Shown piece after piece: positions 21,173 through 31,824 of a stretch of 64,000 nucleotides of DNA. The notes under the pieces were generated by a model. That model saw only the letters and a program-made list of their open reading frames with translations. It was not told where the DNA came from and ran no database searches. The position numbers and the translations under genes are program-made. Location: positions 70,904,001-70,968,000 of the forward strand of contig JASDFA010000019.1 of assembly GCA_035772735.1 (NCBI GenBank), in the 5' to 3' direction. The stretch is from Datura wrightii (taxonomy: Eukaryota > Streptophyta > Magnoliopsida > Solanales > Solanaceae). Position 1 is the first letter of the stretch. Every line of letters starts with the position of its first letter.

Positions 21173-22621
21173 TTCTAACCAACGACGCTGCCGCAGATTT
21201 AACTCCCTCTATGTGAAAATGTACTGCAGGCTTTTATGATCTGTAAAGATGTCTACATGAACGCCATACAGATAATGCCTCCAGATTTTTAGAGCGTGGA
21301 TCACTGCGGCCAGTTCAAGGTCATGGGTCGGATAGTTCTTTTCGTGCTTCCTCAACTGTCTGGAAGCATAAGCAATTACCTTTCCATGCTGCATCAGCAC
21401 ATAACCCAGTCCAATGCCTGAAGCGTCGCAATACACCGCATACCCATCTGTTTCCTCTGGCAATGCTAGTACTGGGGCGAAGGTCAATCTGTCTTTCAAT
21501 TCTTGAAAACTCTGCTCACACGCCTCCGTCCACTAAAATTTTGCTGCTTTCTGTGTCATCTTTGTCAGAGGTGCTGCTATAGTGGAGAATCCTTCAACAA
21601 ATCTCCAGTAATACCCTGCTAAACCTAGGAAACTGCGAACCTCAGTCGGAGTGGTAGGTCTGGGCCATGTCTTGACCGCCTCTATTTTCTGCGTGTCCAC
21701 CTGTATACCAGCATCCGACACGATATGCCCCAAAAAGGCAACTGAGTTCAACCAGAACTCACACTTAGAAAACTTGGCGTACAGCTGACGGTCTCTAAGG
21801 ATCTGGAGTACTGTTCGTAAATGGTTCTGGTGATCTGTCTCTGAATGAGAATATACCAGAATATCATCGATACATACTATCACAAACAGATCCAAATACG
21901 GTCTGAATATGCTGTTCATCGGGTCCATAAACACAGCGGGAGCATTCGTCAGCCCAAAAGACATGACTAGAAATTCAAAGTGACCATATCTGGTCCTGAA
22001 AGCAATCTTTGGAATGTCCCTCTCACGAACTCGGACCTGGTGGTATCCGGACCTCAGATCTATCTTAGAGAAACATCTGGCCCCCTGCAACTAGTCAAAC
22101 AAATCATCTATTCTAGGGAGCGGGTATTTGTTTTTAACCATTACCTTATTCAGCTGCCGGTAGTCTATACACATACGGAGTGAACCATCTTTCTTTCTTA
22201 CAAACAGAACTGGCGCACCCCACGAGGAAGTACTAGGCCTAATAAAGCCTTTGTCGAGCAAATCTTTTAACTGCTCTTTCAACTCCCTAAGCTCAGCTGG
22301 TGCCATGCGATACAGGGGAATAGATATGGGTTGAGTCCCTGGCAACAAGTCAATTGCAAAATCTATCTCCCTTTCGGGAGGGATACCAGGCAACTCATCC
22401 GGAAATACGTCAGGGAATTCATTGACCATTGGAACAGACTGAAGAGTCAGAGGTTCCACCCGAATGTTCTGGACTCTAACTAGGTGGTAAATACATCCCT
22501 TTGCTATTAATTTCCTCGCTTGAAGGTAGGAAATAAACCTACCTTTAGGCGTAGCTGTGCTCCCTTTCCACTCTCGACTGCTTCCCCCGGAAAGTGAAAT
22601 CGGACCGTCTTGGTCCAGCAT
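21173..22621 (-). pseudogene. Element B pol: reverse transcriptase and RNase H
   Basis: RT begins after the protease with FPDELPGIPPEREIDF (near 22390) and has KDGSLRMCIDYRQLNKV (near 22160), SKIDLRSGYHQVRV (near 22060), the catalytic CIDDILVYS (near 21870) and FLGLAGYY. RNase H shows YCDASGIGLG and TDHKSL. TAG stops replace Gln codons at the borders 22090/22091, near 21530 and near 21205. All three are CAG-to-TAG changes as judged from sister copies. Confidence 0.95.
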
Positions 22622-23136
22622 TCTAAGTTGGCATAGCGTGGCACTAACCAGTCCATACCCATAATGGCATCGAAGTCGACAATCTCAAGTTCTATCAAGT
22701 CTACTGTGGTCTGGCGATTAGCAACCTCTACCGTACACCCTCGGTAAACTCTTTTAGCTTTAATCAAGTCACCAACCGGTGTAAGCACTAAAAAGGGTTG
22801 CTGAAGCAATTCTAGTTCGTTACCCAACTTCCGGGCCACAAATGGTGTAATATATGACAAGGTAGACCCTGGATCAATCAATACATAAACAGGGTATGAG
22901 CTGATAATTAATATACCTGTGACCACGTCGGGAGATGCCTCTAAATCCTTCCTCCCTGGTAATGCATAGGTACGGCTGGGGCCTGCACCTGAGCCAGAGG
23001 CTCCTGATCTACCTCGGCCCCTATTTGCTGAACCTGAGGGTCTGCGTCCTGTTGAGGCTGCTGGAGCTCGTGGCCCCGCGGATGTTCTATCCAGACTATC
23101 CCGGCTACCCTGCCCTCTAGCTGGACAATCTCTCAT
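22507..23136 (-). pseudogene. Element B gag end and aspartic protease
   Basis: A Ser/Gly/Arg-rich linker follows the zinc knuckle. The protease shows VLIDPGSTLSYITPFVA with the catalytic Asp near 22870, and IMGMDWLVP near 22660. It cuts the Gag-Pol polyprotein. The DPG form in place of DTG/DSG is shared by the other elements here and is typical of this lineage. It overlaps the next fragment in a different frame at 22507-22621, which shows a frameshift. Confidence 0.9.
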
Positions 23137-23166
23137 TAAATGCCCTTCCTGTCCGCAGTAATAGCA
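23125..23166 (-). other. Element B nucleocapsid zinc knuckle
   Basis: Encodes CYYCGQEGHLMRDC, an intact CX2CX4HX4C knuckle that binds element RNA. The same position is intact in E and F and mutated in C. Confidence 0.9.
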
Positions 23167-24323
23167 CCCTGAGAAGCCTTGCCTGCAGGCTCCAGGATGG
23201 GGTCAGTGGCATATAGGACAAGGGGTAAGTGCAAATCTATTCTCTTCTGCCCTCCGCTGCTGAGATGATGCTACTGTCCATGAACTGCTACCGAACTCTG
23301 ACTGACTCCGGCTAACAAATCTACCTCTCTGCTGCAGTACCGGAGGTACAGGTTTGGGCAGCCTGTCTAAAAATCGTGGTCTCAGCCCTTAGGGGTTTCC
23401 CCCTGAATCTCAGCGGGTCTATTTCTACGGCGCTGCTCTGAAGTCGCCTGCTTGTCGCCCCACTGCTGCTGTCTCAGGCCCTCAATTGTCTGTGCGAAGG
23501 CCTGTACCCTGGCTATGTCCATGTCCTCTCTCAAAGTAGCCGTCATGAATGTCTCTATGTAATCTGAATTCAGTCCCATAATAAAGCGATGGACTCTGGA
23601 CGACATGGTGTCCACAAATGCTGGAGCATAGCGGGCTAAGGAGTCGAACTGTAAAGAATACTCACGGACGCTCCTAGCCCCCTGCTCTAAGTGTAAGAAC
23701 TGGTCCATCCGGGCCTGTCTGACCTCCCGGGGTAAGTAGTGGTCCAGGAAGGCCTCTGAGAAGCTGGACCAAGTAGGAGGGGCTGCATCTCTTCCCCGAG
23801 ATCTCTCCCAGCTTTCGTACCACAAAACAGCAATATCCCTCAACCGGAACACTGCTAATTCCACTGATTCTGTTGGGGTTACGTGCATGACTCTAAAGAT
23901 TCTCTATATCTGGTCCAGCAAGTCCTGAGGGTCCTCCGCTGAATCTGACCCTATAAACTGAGGGGGTCCCAATGCCATGAATTCTCTAACCCTGAAGCTA
24001 CCTGGCCCACCTAGAGATTCTGCTGCTGCAGGTGGTACCGGCTGACGCTGAGTAGCTAGCATCTGGGTTAACATAACCACCGCACTACGTAGCTCCTAAT
24101 CAGATGAAGTGGGTGCAGGAGCTGTGGGTGGCGGTGCTGCCTCAAATGGTGTCTGGCAAGGCGAAGACTGCTGGGAGGGTCGAGATGATACCTTCATATC
24201 GCCCTCAGACCGGGCTGAATCTGGCTGTAAGTGAGGCATCCTGTTGGTGCCTTCGCCTGTCGCTATATCTAATCTCCTGCCTGTAGTAGGGTGCCACTGA
24301 TCTACCATAGTATCTGTAGACAA
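23167..24323 (-). pseudogene. Element B gag (N-terminal and capsid part)
   Basis: ATG at 24321-24323 starts MSTDTMVDQWHP, a low-complexity N-terminus rich in Pro, Ser and Thr, broken by a stop near 24096. The capsid-like gag domain lies at 23382-23950, with AVFRLRDIAVLWYESW, FLDHYLPREVRQAR and MDQFLHLEQGARSVREY. Several stops (about 23890-23910, 23382) interrupt it. This would form the element's cytoplasmic particle. Confidence 0.88.
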
Positions 24324-24507
24324 AGAGGGTGGTAAGTTTCAAAAGAACCAACCCTATATTGTACTGTGCTATGGCACGACTGAGTATGAAAGAAGGGTAA
24401 CCATCCTATTATGCCTCGCAGCCTCCTGCCTAAAGTATGTGGTTAACAACACATCCATAGACAAGACTCTACTTAGCACGGCTTGCAGACTCCCTGGAAC
24501 ACGAACT

Positions 24508-24519
24508 GCTCTGATACCA
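24508..24519 (-). other. Primer binding site of element B (initiator tRNA-Met)
   Basis: The minus strand reads TGGTATCAGAGC, the exact complement of the initiator tRNA-Met 3' end, a few bases from the 5' LTR. Confidence 0.95.
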
Positions 24520-24523
24520 AGTT

Positions 24524-27314
24524 TGTCACACCCCACCTTGGGGGGTATGACGGGCACCTGGTGCCTTCTAGACTCTGGCTGCTAAGCAGTCCAGCCTGAG
24601 CACATCTGGTGTTTTGGCTGACTCTGGCTCTATTTCAAGAAACAAACCAGCTATATAACGGCTGTAAATACAGCCTCCAGCCGACTGGGCCTATAGCGAC
24701 CTGTACTGTCTCATCAGCTAACCAGAAACATACTTGCAAAGGGGAAGCCTATGCGGGCCGACAAGGCCACCATGCTATCTAGTTATCTGTAACTTAACAA
24801 TAGAATACTGAATAACTACGTGACCGGTAAGGTCACCACTACTATCAGACTATGGCCCCACATGGCCAGCATAATCAACCAAATGCATATACACATGCAC
24901 GGCCCCACACGACCGGCTCCACTACCACAGGGAAATATCAGACTACAAGCCTTTAGGGAGAAATAATAGAATGATCGGGACAGGGCCCCGACCCACCCAA
25001 ACTGTAATCAAAAAGTAAATAGGAGCAACTTCCGACTGTCTAGCTCCGGAGGATAGGAGCTGACAACTCTGCTGACTGGATCACGAGGGATTGACTCCTC
25101 GTCTGTGTGTACCTGCAGGCAAGAAATGCAGCGCCCCCACGGGCGTCAGTACCACAGGTACTGAGCATGTAAAGCAAACTGAAATATACAACTGAAATGG
25201 ATAGCAACAATAACATGACATATAAGCAGGAAGTAGCTGAGTCTATCTGCCTGAGGATAACTGGGGAGAGTTTACTTATTCTGTAACTAAAATGAGAGTA
25301 CCTGACGACGTGTCGTCCTATTATCTTTCAGTATCTAGTAGCACATATAAATATATATAATTACACACAATACTTGACCAACCCCCATAAGCCGGAAGGT
25401 GTCAACCAACAAATAATCTATTTACCCCTACCCGAGTCTAAACCAACCAAAAATAAGTCACTCCACTCATCTGATAACTGTGAGCTCCTCCTACCGCCCC
25501 CCTTGGGTACGTAGCTCAAGCCTTGGCCTCTGACAATAAACTGTGTCTGAGTCTGAAGACTCCTGCCTCTGGGCGCAAGTGCGCAACGGGCTAATCTGTT
25601 GTTGTATATGTGACTGAAACTGCCCCTGGGTGCAAGCACGCAACAAGGTAATTTTATAAAAATCTGTATCTTAAACTGCCCCCTGCCACAAGCGCACACA
25701 GAGTAATCTGCCCCTGTAAACAGGGTAATTTGGCTCTGTGCAGAGCAAATTGAACTGCCCCTGCAAGCAGGGTAATCTGGACCGTATTATCATGGTGGTC
25801 GGCCGTCATCGTCCTCTAGGCGGACGGCATCGCCCAGCTAGTGGCGGTATCTGAATTTGGTATCGACACAGCTATAACCCAGGGGAGGTGGGGATGCTAA
25901 AGGGTACCCACATGCCACAACAAGTATCAACATGCAAAACATATACACAGCAAGCATGCTCAAATGAAAAATACTAATCCTAATCTCTTCTTTTATTTCA
26001 AGGCCATTCCGTATTAAACAACTGATACTACATTCTGTTTTGCACTGTCTCTGATTGCTGGGCTAACTACTACCTGGCCTTTATCTATTTATCTGATTAT
26101 TGTTACCCGTGATCTGAAGCTATATCATTTAGAGCCATATCTATTTCTGGAGCTACATCTGTATCTGGAGCTATTTATGTATCTGATTACTGATCTGATT
26201 ACATCTAGATATAACTCAATAACATAGAACATGCCATCTACAACTGGATATAGCTCAATAACATAAGATGTGCCATTTGTTACCGGATACAGTCTCAACA
26301 AATGTAATACATACTATCTGTAATCTTGCTAGTTCATTATATTACTTTTACAACTTCCATTCTAGGTATTACGTAAAAACATGTTGATCTACTAGCTTAT
26401 ACCACATTACTATCTAAAATCATTTGACTAACCGTTATTCTTATTATCGCATAATATGTAATGATATACTAGCATGCTTGCTGGAAATTACACTAAATCG
26501 TTCATGTACACTGGATATCTATTAATAGCCTTTATTCTATTTATTTCCTAGACTGTACTTCCTGGCTTGCCGAAAGAATAGCTTTACATACCTGGTTTCC
26601 GAGTACCTGACTGACCGACGTGATTTTCATCGGTACTTTTGCTTTTTCGCCCAACTACATTCATATACATGTCAATTAGAACTAAATACACCAACATTCT
26701 GAAAGAAAACATCACTTTTGATATATTTATAGTCTAAACTTTGGCTTATCAAAAGACGGTCAAAAACTCGCTATTTCTCGAAAGTCCAGAAGGGAGTAAT
26801 ATTCACTTTAAGGCTAGGAGTATATTGACACTAGTTTGGAGCAACTCCACTTACCTTAGTTTGGTAGCACGACGATTCTCCGGCCGAATTTCGCGAAACT
26901 AAATCCGTAGGAATGCTCCTTGCTACTAAATACCTTGGTATCTGGAGTTAATTTAAGTTTGGACCACATTTGACGGCATAATCGAACGATAATTTAGTAG
27001 TACTTTTGTACCCTCTCTATTTTTTCTCGATTTCTCTAGAAATTATATGAAATATAACATTTAAAACCAAAGTGGAGGGATTATATAGTTGGTCCTGGAC
27101 AGGGCCAACGTGTCACGGAGCCAACGCGGAGGCTCCACCTCCGTGCCACGTTGCCATCGCGGAGGGGTTCTGCCCCGGCTCCTTCCGTGATGGTTCGACA
27201 GGTTTCTCATCCGGTCTTTTCCCGGGCCTTTTCCTAGAATGTATGGCTTTCAAATACTCTTAACCAACACACGAATAGGCCATCCATGTGTTAAGAATTT
27301 TACGGGGTATAACA
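24524..27314 (-). repeat. 5' LTR of element B (2791 bp)
   Basis: Matches 16466-19260 from end to end, including palindrome 24553-24565, inverted repeat 25147-25163, tandem arrays and TATA box (27081-27088). GC-rich module at 27108-27190. Ends GGGGTATAACA, followed by the right ATGGT duplication (27315-27319). Confidence 0.95.
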
Positions 27315-27319
27315 ATGGT

Positions 27320-28080
27320 ACACCGGCTGGAGGCATTTTTATTTTTACCCCGGCGTGGTACACTAGCGAGATGGATTGTATATAGATTTTATGGTCAACT
27401 GTCTGCTGGCATGTCAATTATAGTCTTTGTTGTGCATTAGATGGTTGCATTTACACTTCAATAATGAGTTATTGTCAAGTTTCTGTTTTCAGAATTTCGG
27501 GTTGTTACTACTCCTAATTTCTAGCCTAGTTATCATTTTTATCTTACATGTTTACAGTTTTCAGCCTTACATACCAGTACGTTTTATTCGTACTGATGTC
27601 CCTTCATCTTGGGACCCTTCCTGCAATTGTGCTACAGGTACAGGTCGAGGCTCAGATCGTCAGACGTAGTAGGAGCCAGACTTCAGTAGAATAGTGGTAT
27701 GCTCCTCTCTTCCTGGAGCCATGTCCTAGTTTGACTATTTTCAGTTCTGTGTACAACATGGGTAGGCCGGGGCCCTGTCCTGTGCATTTCAGTTTGTTTA
27801 CTCTGTAGAGGCTGATGCGGACTAGTTTGTATAGTAGTGTGGGTTGTGTAGTCATATTGGTTTTTCATTGCCTTGCTTAGCTTTATTTTATCCTTGTTGG
27901 CTTTTCAGGTCGCATATTTATAATTGTAAAGGCATTATTGGTCCAGTATTTATCTTGGTTGGTTGTGACAGGTGGCTTGGTCAGCCTTAGTGTTACATTT
28001 ATAGATGCTATATAGCTGGCTTCTCGATCGACCATGAATCGAGTGCCAGTTGTATCCTACCCTAGTTCTGGGGAGTCACA
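27320..28080 (+). repeat. 5' LTR of element E, right part
   Basis: Resumes the minisatellite cut by B (acaccggctggaggc) and runs to gggagtcaCA before the primer site. An inverted repeat cagtacg...cgtactg lies at 27575-27595, the position of the matching hairpin in the LTRs of A and B. Confidence 0.85.
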
Positions 28081-28084
28081 GACT

Positions 28085-28096
28085 TGGTATCAGAGC
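28085..28096 (+). other. Primer binding site of element E (initiator tRNA-Met)
   Basis: TGGTATCAGAGC, an exact complement of the initiator tRNA-Met 3' end, four bases after the LTR. It fixes the LTR end at 28080. Confidence 0.95.
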
Positions 28097-28305
28097 AAAA
28101 TCGTGTCCTGGGGAGTCCACGAAGCCGTGTCTAGTAGAGTCTTGCTTATGGGTATGTTGTGCACCATACTTATAATCAGGAGGCTATAGGACATTTAGGA
28201 ATTGTTTCACTTCTTTTACTAATAGTTCGTGCTATAGGTCGAGCTGATAAGTACTGTGATATCTAAATCGTGTTATTGTTTCAGAGTATACCTGTGACAA
28301 GGAAG

Positions 28306-29348
28306 ATGACTACAAGGTTGATTGGCACAACCGTTGGGGAGGGTACTAGTCTCCCTCCAGTGGATCAGAGAGACAGGTCAGAGGCTCAGAGTGAATCTCC
28401 TACCCCAGGTATTATAGTTCCTCCCGCACCAACCAGAGCAATGGCAGATAGACCTCCATCTCCTCCTGCATCAATAGTACTTGAGGGTAGTAGAGTGGAA
28501 GACCCTCCCATGCCTGTGGTACCTCCAATTATTCCAGAAGGACAGGGTCTTGAGTGAGCTATTCAGCTGATGGCTCGTATAGCTGCAGGTCAAGAGCGAC
28601 GATTGGAGGCGATGGAGAGACATAGAGGCAAGACAACTGAGAGTTCCAGGTCCCACGAGTTCTTGAGTTTAAGCCCTCCTATATTCACAGGATCAAACCC
28701 GAGCGAGGATCCTCAGGACTTTATCGATCAGACTTATAGGGTGTTAAAGGTGATGCAAGCTAAAACGACTGAGGAAGTAGAGTTGGCGGCCTTCAGACTA
28801 CGTGATGTGGCCATATTGCGGTATGAGGCTTTAGCTCGATCCAGAGAAGCCGATGCACCACCAGCTGAGTGAGAAGAGTTCTCTGAGGCCTTGATGCACA
28901 ACTATCTACCCCGGGTGCTTCGACAGGCTCGAGCTGAGCAGTTTATGCACCTAGAGCAAGGAAATATGAGTGTGCATAAGTATTGTCTTCGGTTTAATTC
29001 TCTTTCTAGATATGCTCCTCACATGGTTCAGACGATGGAGGATAGATTTAATCGGTTCATGTTAGGGTTGGGTCTTCATATAGCTCGAGATTGCTTGGGG
29101 GTATCTACTATGGAGCACATGGACATTTCACGAATTCAAGCTTTCTCCCAAAGGGCAGGGATTTGGTTCATCACTTACGGGATACTCGGAGACAGCAGGA
29201 ACAACGAAAGAGAGCTAGGACTGTGGGTCCTTACAAAGGGCTGCAGGGTAACCTAGGGACTCAGTCATCCAGGCAGTCAGTTAGGTCAATAGAGAGTGCC
29301 CCACCTCAGTTTCAGGGACAGAAAGGACCAAGGTCCAGCACCATCTAG
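28306..29348 (+). pseudogene. Element E gag
   Basis: ATG 28306 opens MTTRLIGTTVGEGTS and a Pro-rich N-terminus. The capsid-like domain follows (FIDQTYRVLKVMQ, AAFRLRDVAILRYEAL, MHNYLPRVLRQAR, FMHLEQGNMSVHKY, FNRFMLGLG, HMDISRIQAF). TGA stops lie at 28555 and 28870; the second replaces a Trp conserved in sister copies (WEEFSEAL). A frameshift near 29150 moves the end into the next frame (VHHLRDTRRQQEQRKRAR, stop 29346-29348). The start was chosen because gag of B, C and F begin with similar short MS/MP openings and a GEGT motif. Confidence 0.88.
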
Positions 29349-29399
29349 CTCTCGATGACAAGAGTGAGCGGGGAAGAGGCGACCACCATTGTTGCCTTG

Positions 29400-30042
29400 T
29401 CCCCAATGTGGGAAATCTCATTCAGGTCAGTGTCATCAGGGATAGAATATATGTTATCATTGTGTGAAGCCAGGGCATTTTATGAGGGATTGTTCAAATA
29501 GGGTCGAGGTAGATCAGGCGCGATCAGCGATTGCTTCGTCATCCTCCGTTCGACCGCCAAAACTTGATCCTCAGCTAGCAACAGTCCGTGGAAGAGTTAG
29601 AGGAAGAGACGCTTCTTATTCTGGGGCAACCCAGAATTGATTTTATGCTTTGGGCGGTCGACAGGACCAGGAGGCCTCACCTGATGTTGTTACAGGTACT
29701 TTGATTATTTATACTCGTGCAGTATATGTCTTACTTGATCTTGGTTCTACACTCTCTTATGTCACACCATTAGCTGCGAGTCAATTTAAGATAGTCCCTG
29801 AGTTATTATCTATACCATTTGTTGTTTCTACGCCAATTGGCGAATCTGTGTTAGCTAAACGAATTTACCAAAAATGCATGGTATTGGTATGTGATAGATC
29901 AACCTTAGTTGATCTAGTTGAGCTTGAAATGGTTTATTTTGATGTCATTTTGGGTATGGATTGGTTGGCGGCATGTTATGCTAATGTTGATTGCAGAGCT
30001 AAGGTTGTCAGATTCAATTTTCCCGGTGAGCCAGTCCGGTGA
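29400..30042 (+). pseudogene. Element E zinc knuckle and aspartic protease
   Basis: 29452-29493 encodes CYHCVKPGHFMRDC, an intact CX2CX4HX4C knuckle. The protease follows from ASPDVVTGTL, with the active-site block VLLDLGSTLSYVTP (Pro of the usual DPGST is Leu here), GESVLAKRIY and ILGMDWLAACYANVD. It ends at FPGEPV, where the element is truncated at about 30042. A stop at 29638-29640 separates knuckle and protease. Confidence 0.88.
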
Positions 30043-30185
30043 ACCCTCAAACTTTCCGGTCCCTCAATTGATTCAACACAACTGGTGCCACTGGCTGGCG
30101 CTAAGCGGCCATCATCTGAGACAACATGTAAACTGCACTCCTAACCTCCTGATCCAATGGTATAGGGATCACTGGGGGTAGTATT
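30043..30185 (-). pseudogene. Scrap of inverted gag N-terminal region
   Basis: About 140 bases match the complement of gag leader sequence in element F (49580-49730), for example ctggctgg(c/t)gctgagcgg-like and tgtaaactgcactcctaacc. It is joined directly to E's protease on one side and to the solo LTR on the other, so it is a deletion or rearrangement footprint. Confidence 0.75.
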
Positions 30186-31600
30186 TGTTCGGCTTTTTCG
30201 GAATAACGACACGCAAGTGCACGTGGTCGAACAAGTAGTAAAGTGGCTTAAGTAAGCCAAGTATCGATCCCACAGGGACTGGGATGAAGTGCAATCTGCT
30301 CAAGTGTACTATATTTTAGTTCTAACAATGAAGACAACAGTGTAACCAAGAGTTTGATATTTTGATTTATAATTTTTATGCTAAATCTAAAACAACTATC
30401 TAATGTGAGTCTGAACTATGAATGAGAGCATGCTGAGGTTAAACAAACATGTAATGAAATCAATCATCGATGTAATTTGGTTTGTCTTTTCCTCCGGTTG
30501 CTAGTCAAGAACTATTGCCAAGGGATTAAAACTCTCGTATTTAACCCCACTTAAGAATCATGAACCATCCACCTACATTTCTGGGATTAAATGTAATTCA
30601 TGTTCTAGCCATACGAACCCGGTTCCTAAATTGACTAATACGACTTTCATGTATATTTCTATCCTGAAAGTAAATCAATTCTCAATTTTCCCAAACCAAG
30701 AAAAGATAATATCCTATTAATCCACAACTTTCCAATTTCTTGCTCTCTCGAGTAAAACCGGACTTTTTAGATGTACATTAACGTAGGCCACACATTAATG
30801 CAGTAAGAACAAGAATTAATAGAACAACCATGGAAGAAAAGATGAAAAACCAAAGAATCAATGATCACATTTCATTACAAGTGTTCATAACCTCAGCAAG
30901 AAGATGATTTAGCCACTCATTTGTGGATTAAACATCATTAAATGAGTGTTAAACATACAAGCAATTGAATACAAGGAGAAGGAAAGAAGAAAAACCCTGA
31001 TAATTTCGTCCCCTCAACTGCCTGTAACCCACGTTCTTGCTCCACCAATTCAGAATATTGAAAAATGAACCTAAGTGTTCTATTTATACTAGTGGGAATT
31101 TTTCCCGGAATAACAAGCAACGTGTCATGGAGTGCATCGCGGAGCACTGCCTCTGTGACACGCTACGGACGCGGACCTTCACTGGAATTGAGGGTCCAGG
31201 AAATAAATCCCAACGTGGCACGGCATGCAACGCAGAGCCAAGCCACCGTGCCACGGACCCATCGCAAACCCACACTGAAATTTGGCTAAAAATTCCCATC
31301 CAGGCAGAAGGCCTCCGCGATGGCAGCGTGACACGGCTCCATCGCGGAGCCCCTTTATTTTATGCTTTCCAATGCCTTGTCCCGTGCTCACTTCCGAGTT
31401 CAACCCCGATCTCTTCCAATATGCATTTAAGCTTCCCAAAATTACATTTTACCTGCAAAACAACGCTAATCATGTTGGTTAGTATAAATTCACATTTTAT
31501 TACCAATTACATGAGAATGTATACACATTGATAGATAAACAAGGCTAAAATTCCACATTTGAGTATCACTTGGGCATATAAATTTTCCCAAGATCACTCA
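30186..31600 (-). repeat. Solo LTR, Athila/Tat-like (about 1.4 kb)
   Basis: Plus-strand ends TGTTCGGC...CACTCA. The left part (cacgcaagtgcacgtgg, then tcgatcccacaggga) resembles the 3' end of Athila/Tat-like LTRs reversed. On the minus strand a GC-rich block (31120-31360) precedes a TATA box (31081-31088). No primer site, tract or coding DNA is attached, and flanking bases gtatt and cccag do not match. The 164-codon open frame at 31037-31531 lies wholly inside and is chance. Confidence 0.65.
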
Positions 31601-31824
31601 CCCAGTTTATGCTTTGATAGATCCAGGTTCTACCTTATCTTATGTTACTCTGCTAGTGGCACGGAAGTTTTGCATAACACTAGAATTGCTTCAGTGACCA
31701 TTTCCTATATCCACACTTGTTGGACTCTCTTATTGCTAAGAGGATTTATCAGGGCTGTACAGTAGAGGTTTTTGGTCTCCAGACATTAGTAGACTTAGTG
31801 GAGCTAGAAATGATTGATTGTGAT
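31601..31824 (+). pseudogene. Element D protease, first part, interrupted by element C
   Basis: Encodes the protease from VYALIDPGSTLSYVT-like sequence, broken by small frameshifts, to TLVDLVELEMIDCD. It is cut at 31824 by element C and continues at 41156 with VIMGMDWLAPCYANVECW. The combined order matches the protease of F (48237-48554). Upstream gag and 5' LTR of D are absent. Confidence 0.88.
31820..31824 (+). other. Target site duplication of element C, left copy
   Basis: GTGAT stands left of the terminus TGTCAC and ATGAT stands right of the other end at 41151-41155, four of five bases equal. Removing C with one copy restores the protease reading through aspartate and valine. Confidence 0.75.

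Larger units (their letters stand above)
16466..27314 (-). mobile_element. Element B: complete Tekay/Del-type Ty3/gypsy retrotransposon (10.85 kb)
   Basis: Complete structure on the minus strand: 5' LTR 24524-27314, initiator-Met primer site 24508-24519, gag, protease, RT, RNase H, integrase, chromodomain, polypurine tract 19261-19278, and 3' LTR 16466-19260, bounded by a perfect ATGGT duplication. The LTRs differ at about 8 of their first 150 positions. The polyprotein has several premature stops and at least one frameshift. It sits within the 5' LTR of element E and is of the same family as element A. Confidence 0.96.
14100..30042 (+). mobile_element. Element E: 5' LTR, gag and protease, split by element B
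   Basis: A Ty3/gypsy element whose 5' LTR spans 14100-16465 plus 27320-28080, followed by an initiator-Met primer site, gag and protease. It ends abruptly after the protease at 30042, next to an inverted scrap of another gag. Reverse transcriptase, integrase and the 3' LTR are missing. Complete element B and a plastid DNA insertion both lie in its LTR. Confidence 0.88.

Noticed and set aside
31037..31531. 164-codon open frame
   Set aside because: It lies wholly inside the solo LTR, overlaps the GC-rich repeat block and has no recognisable domain.
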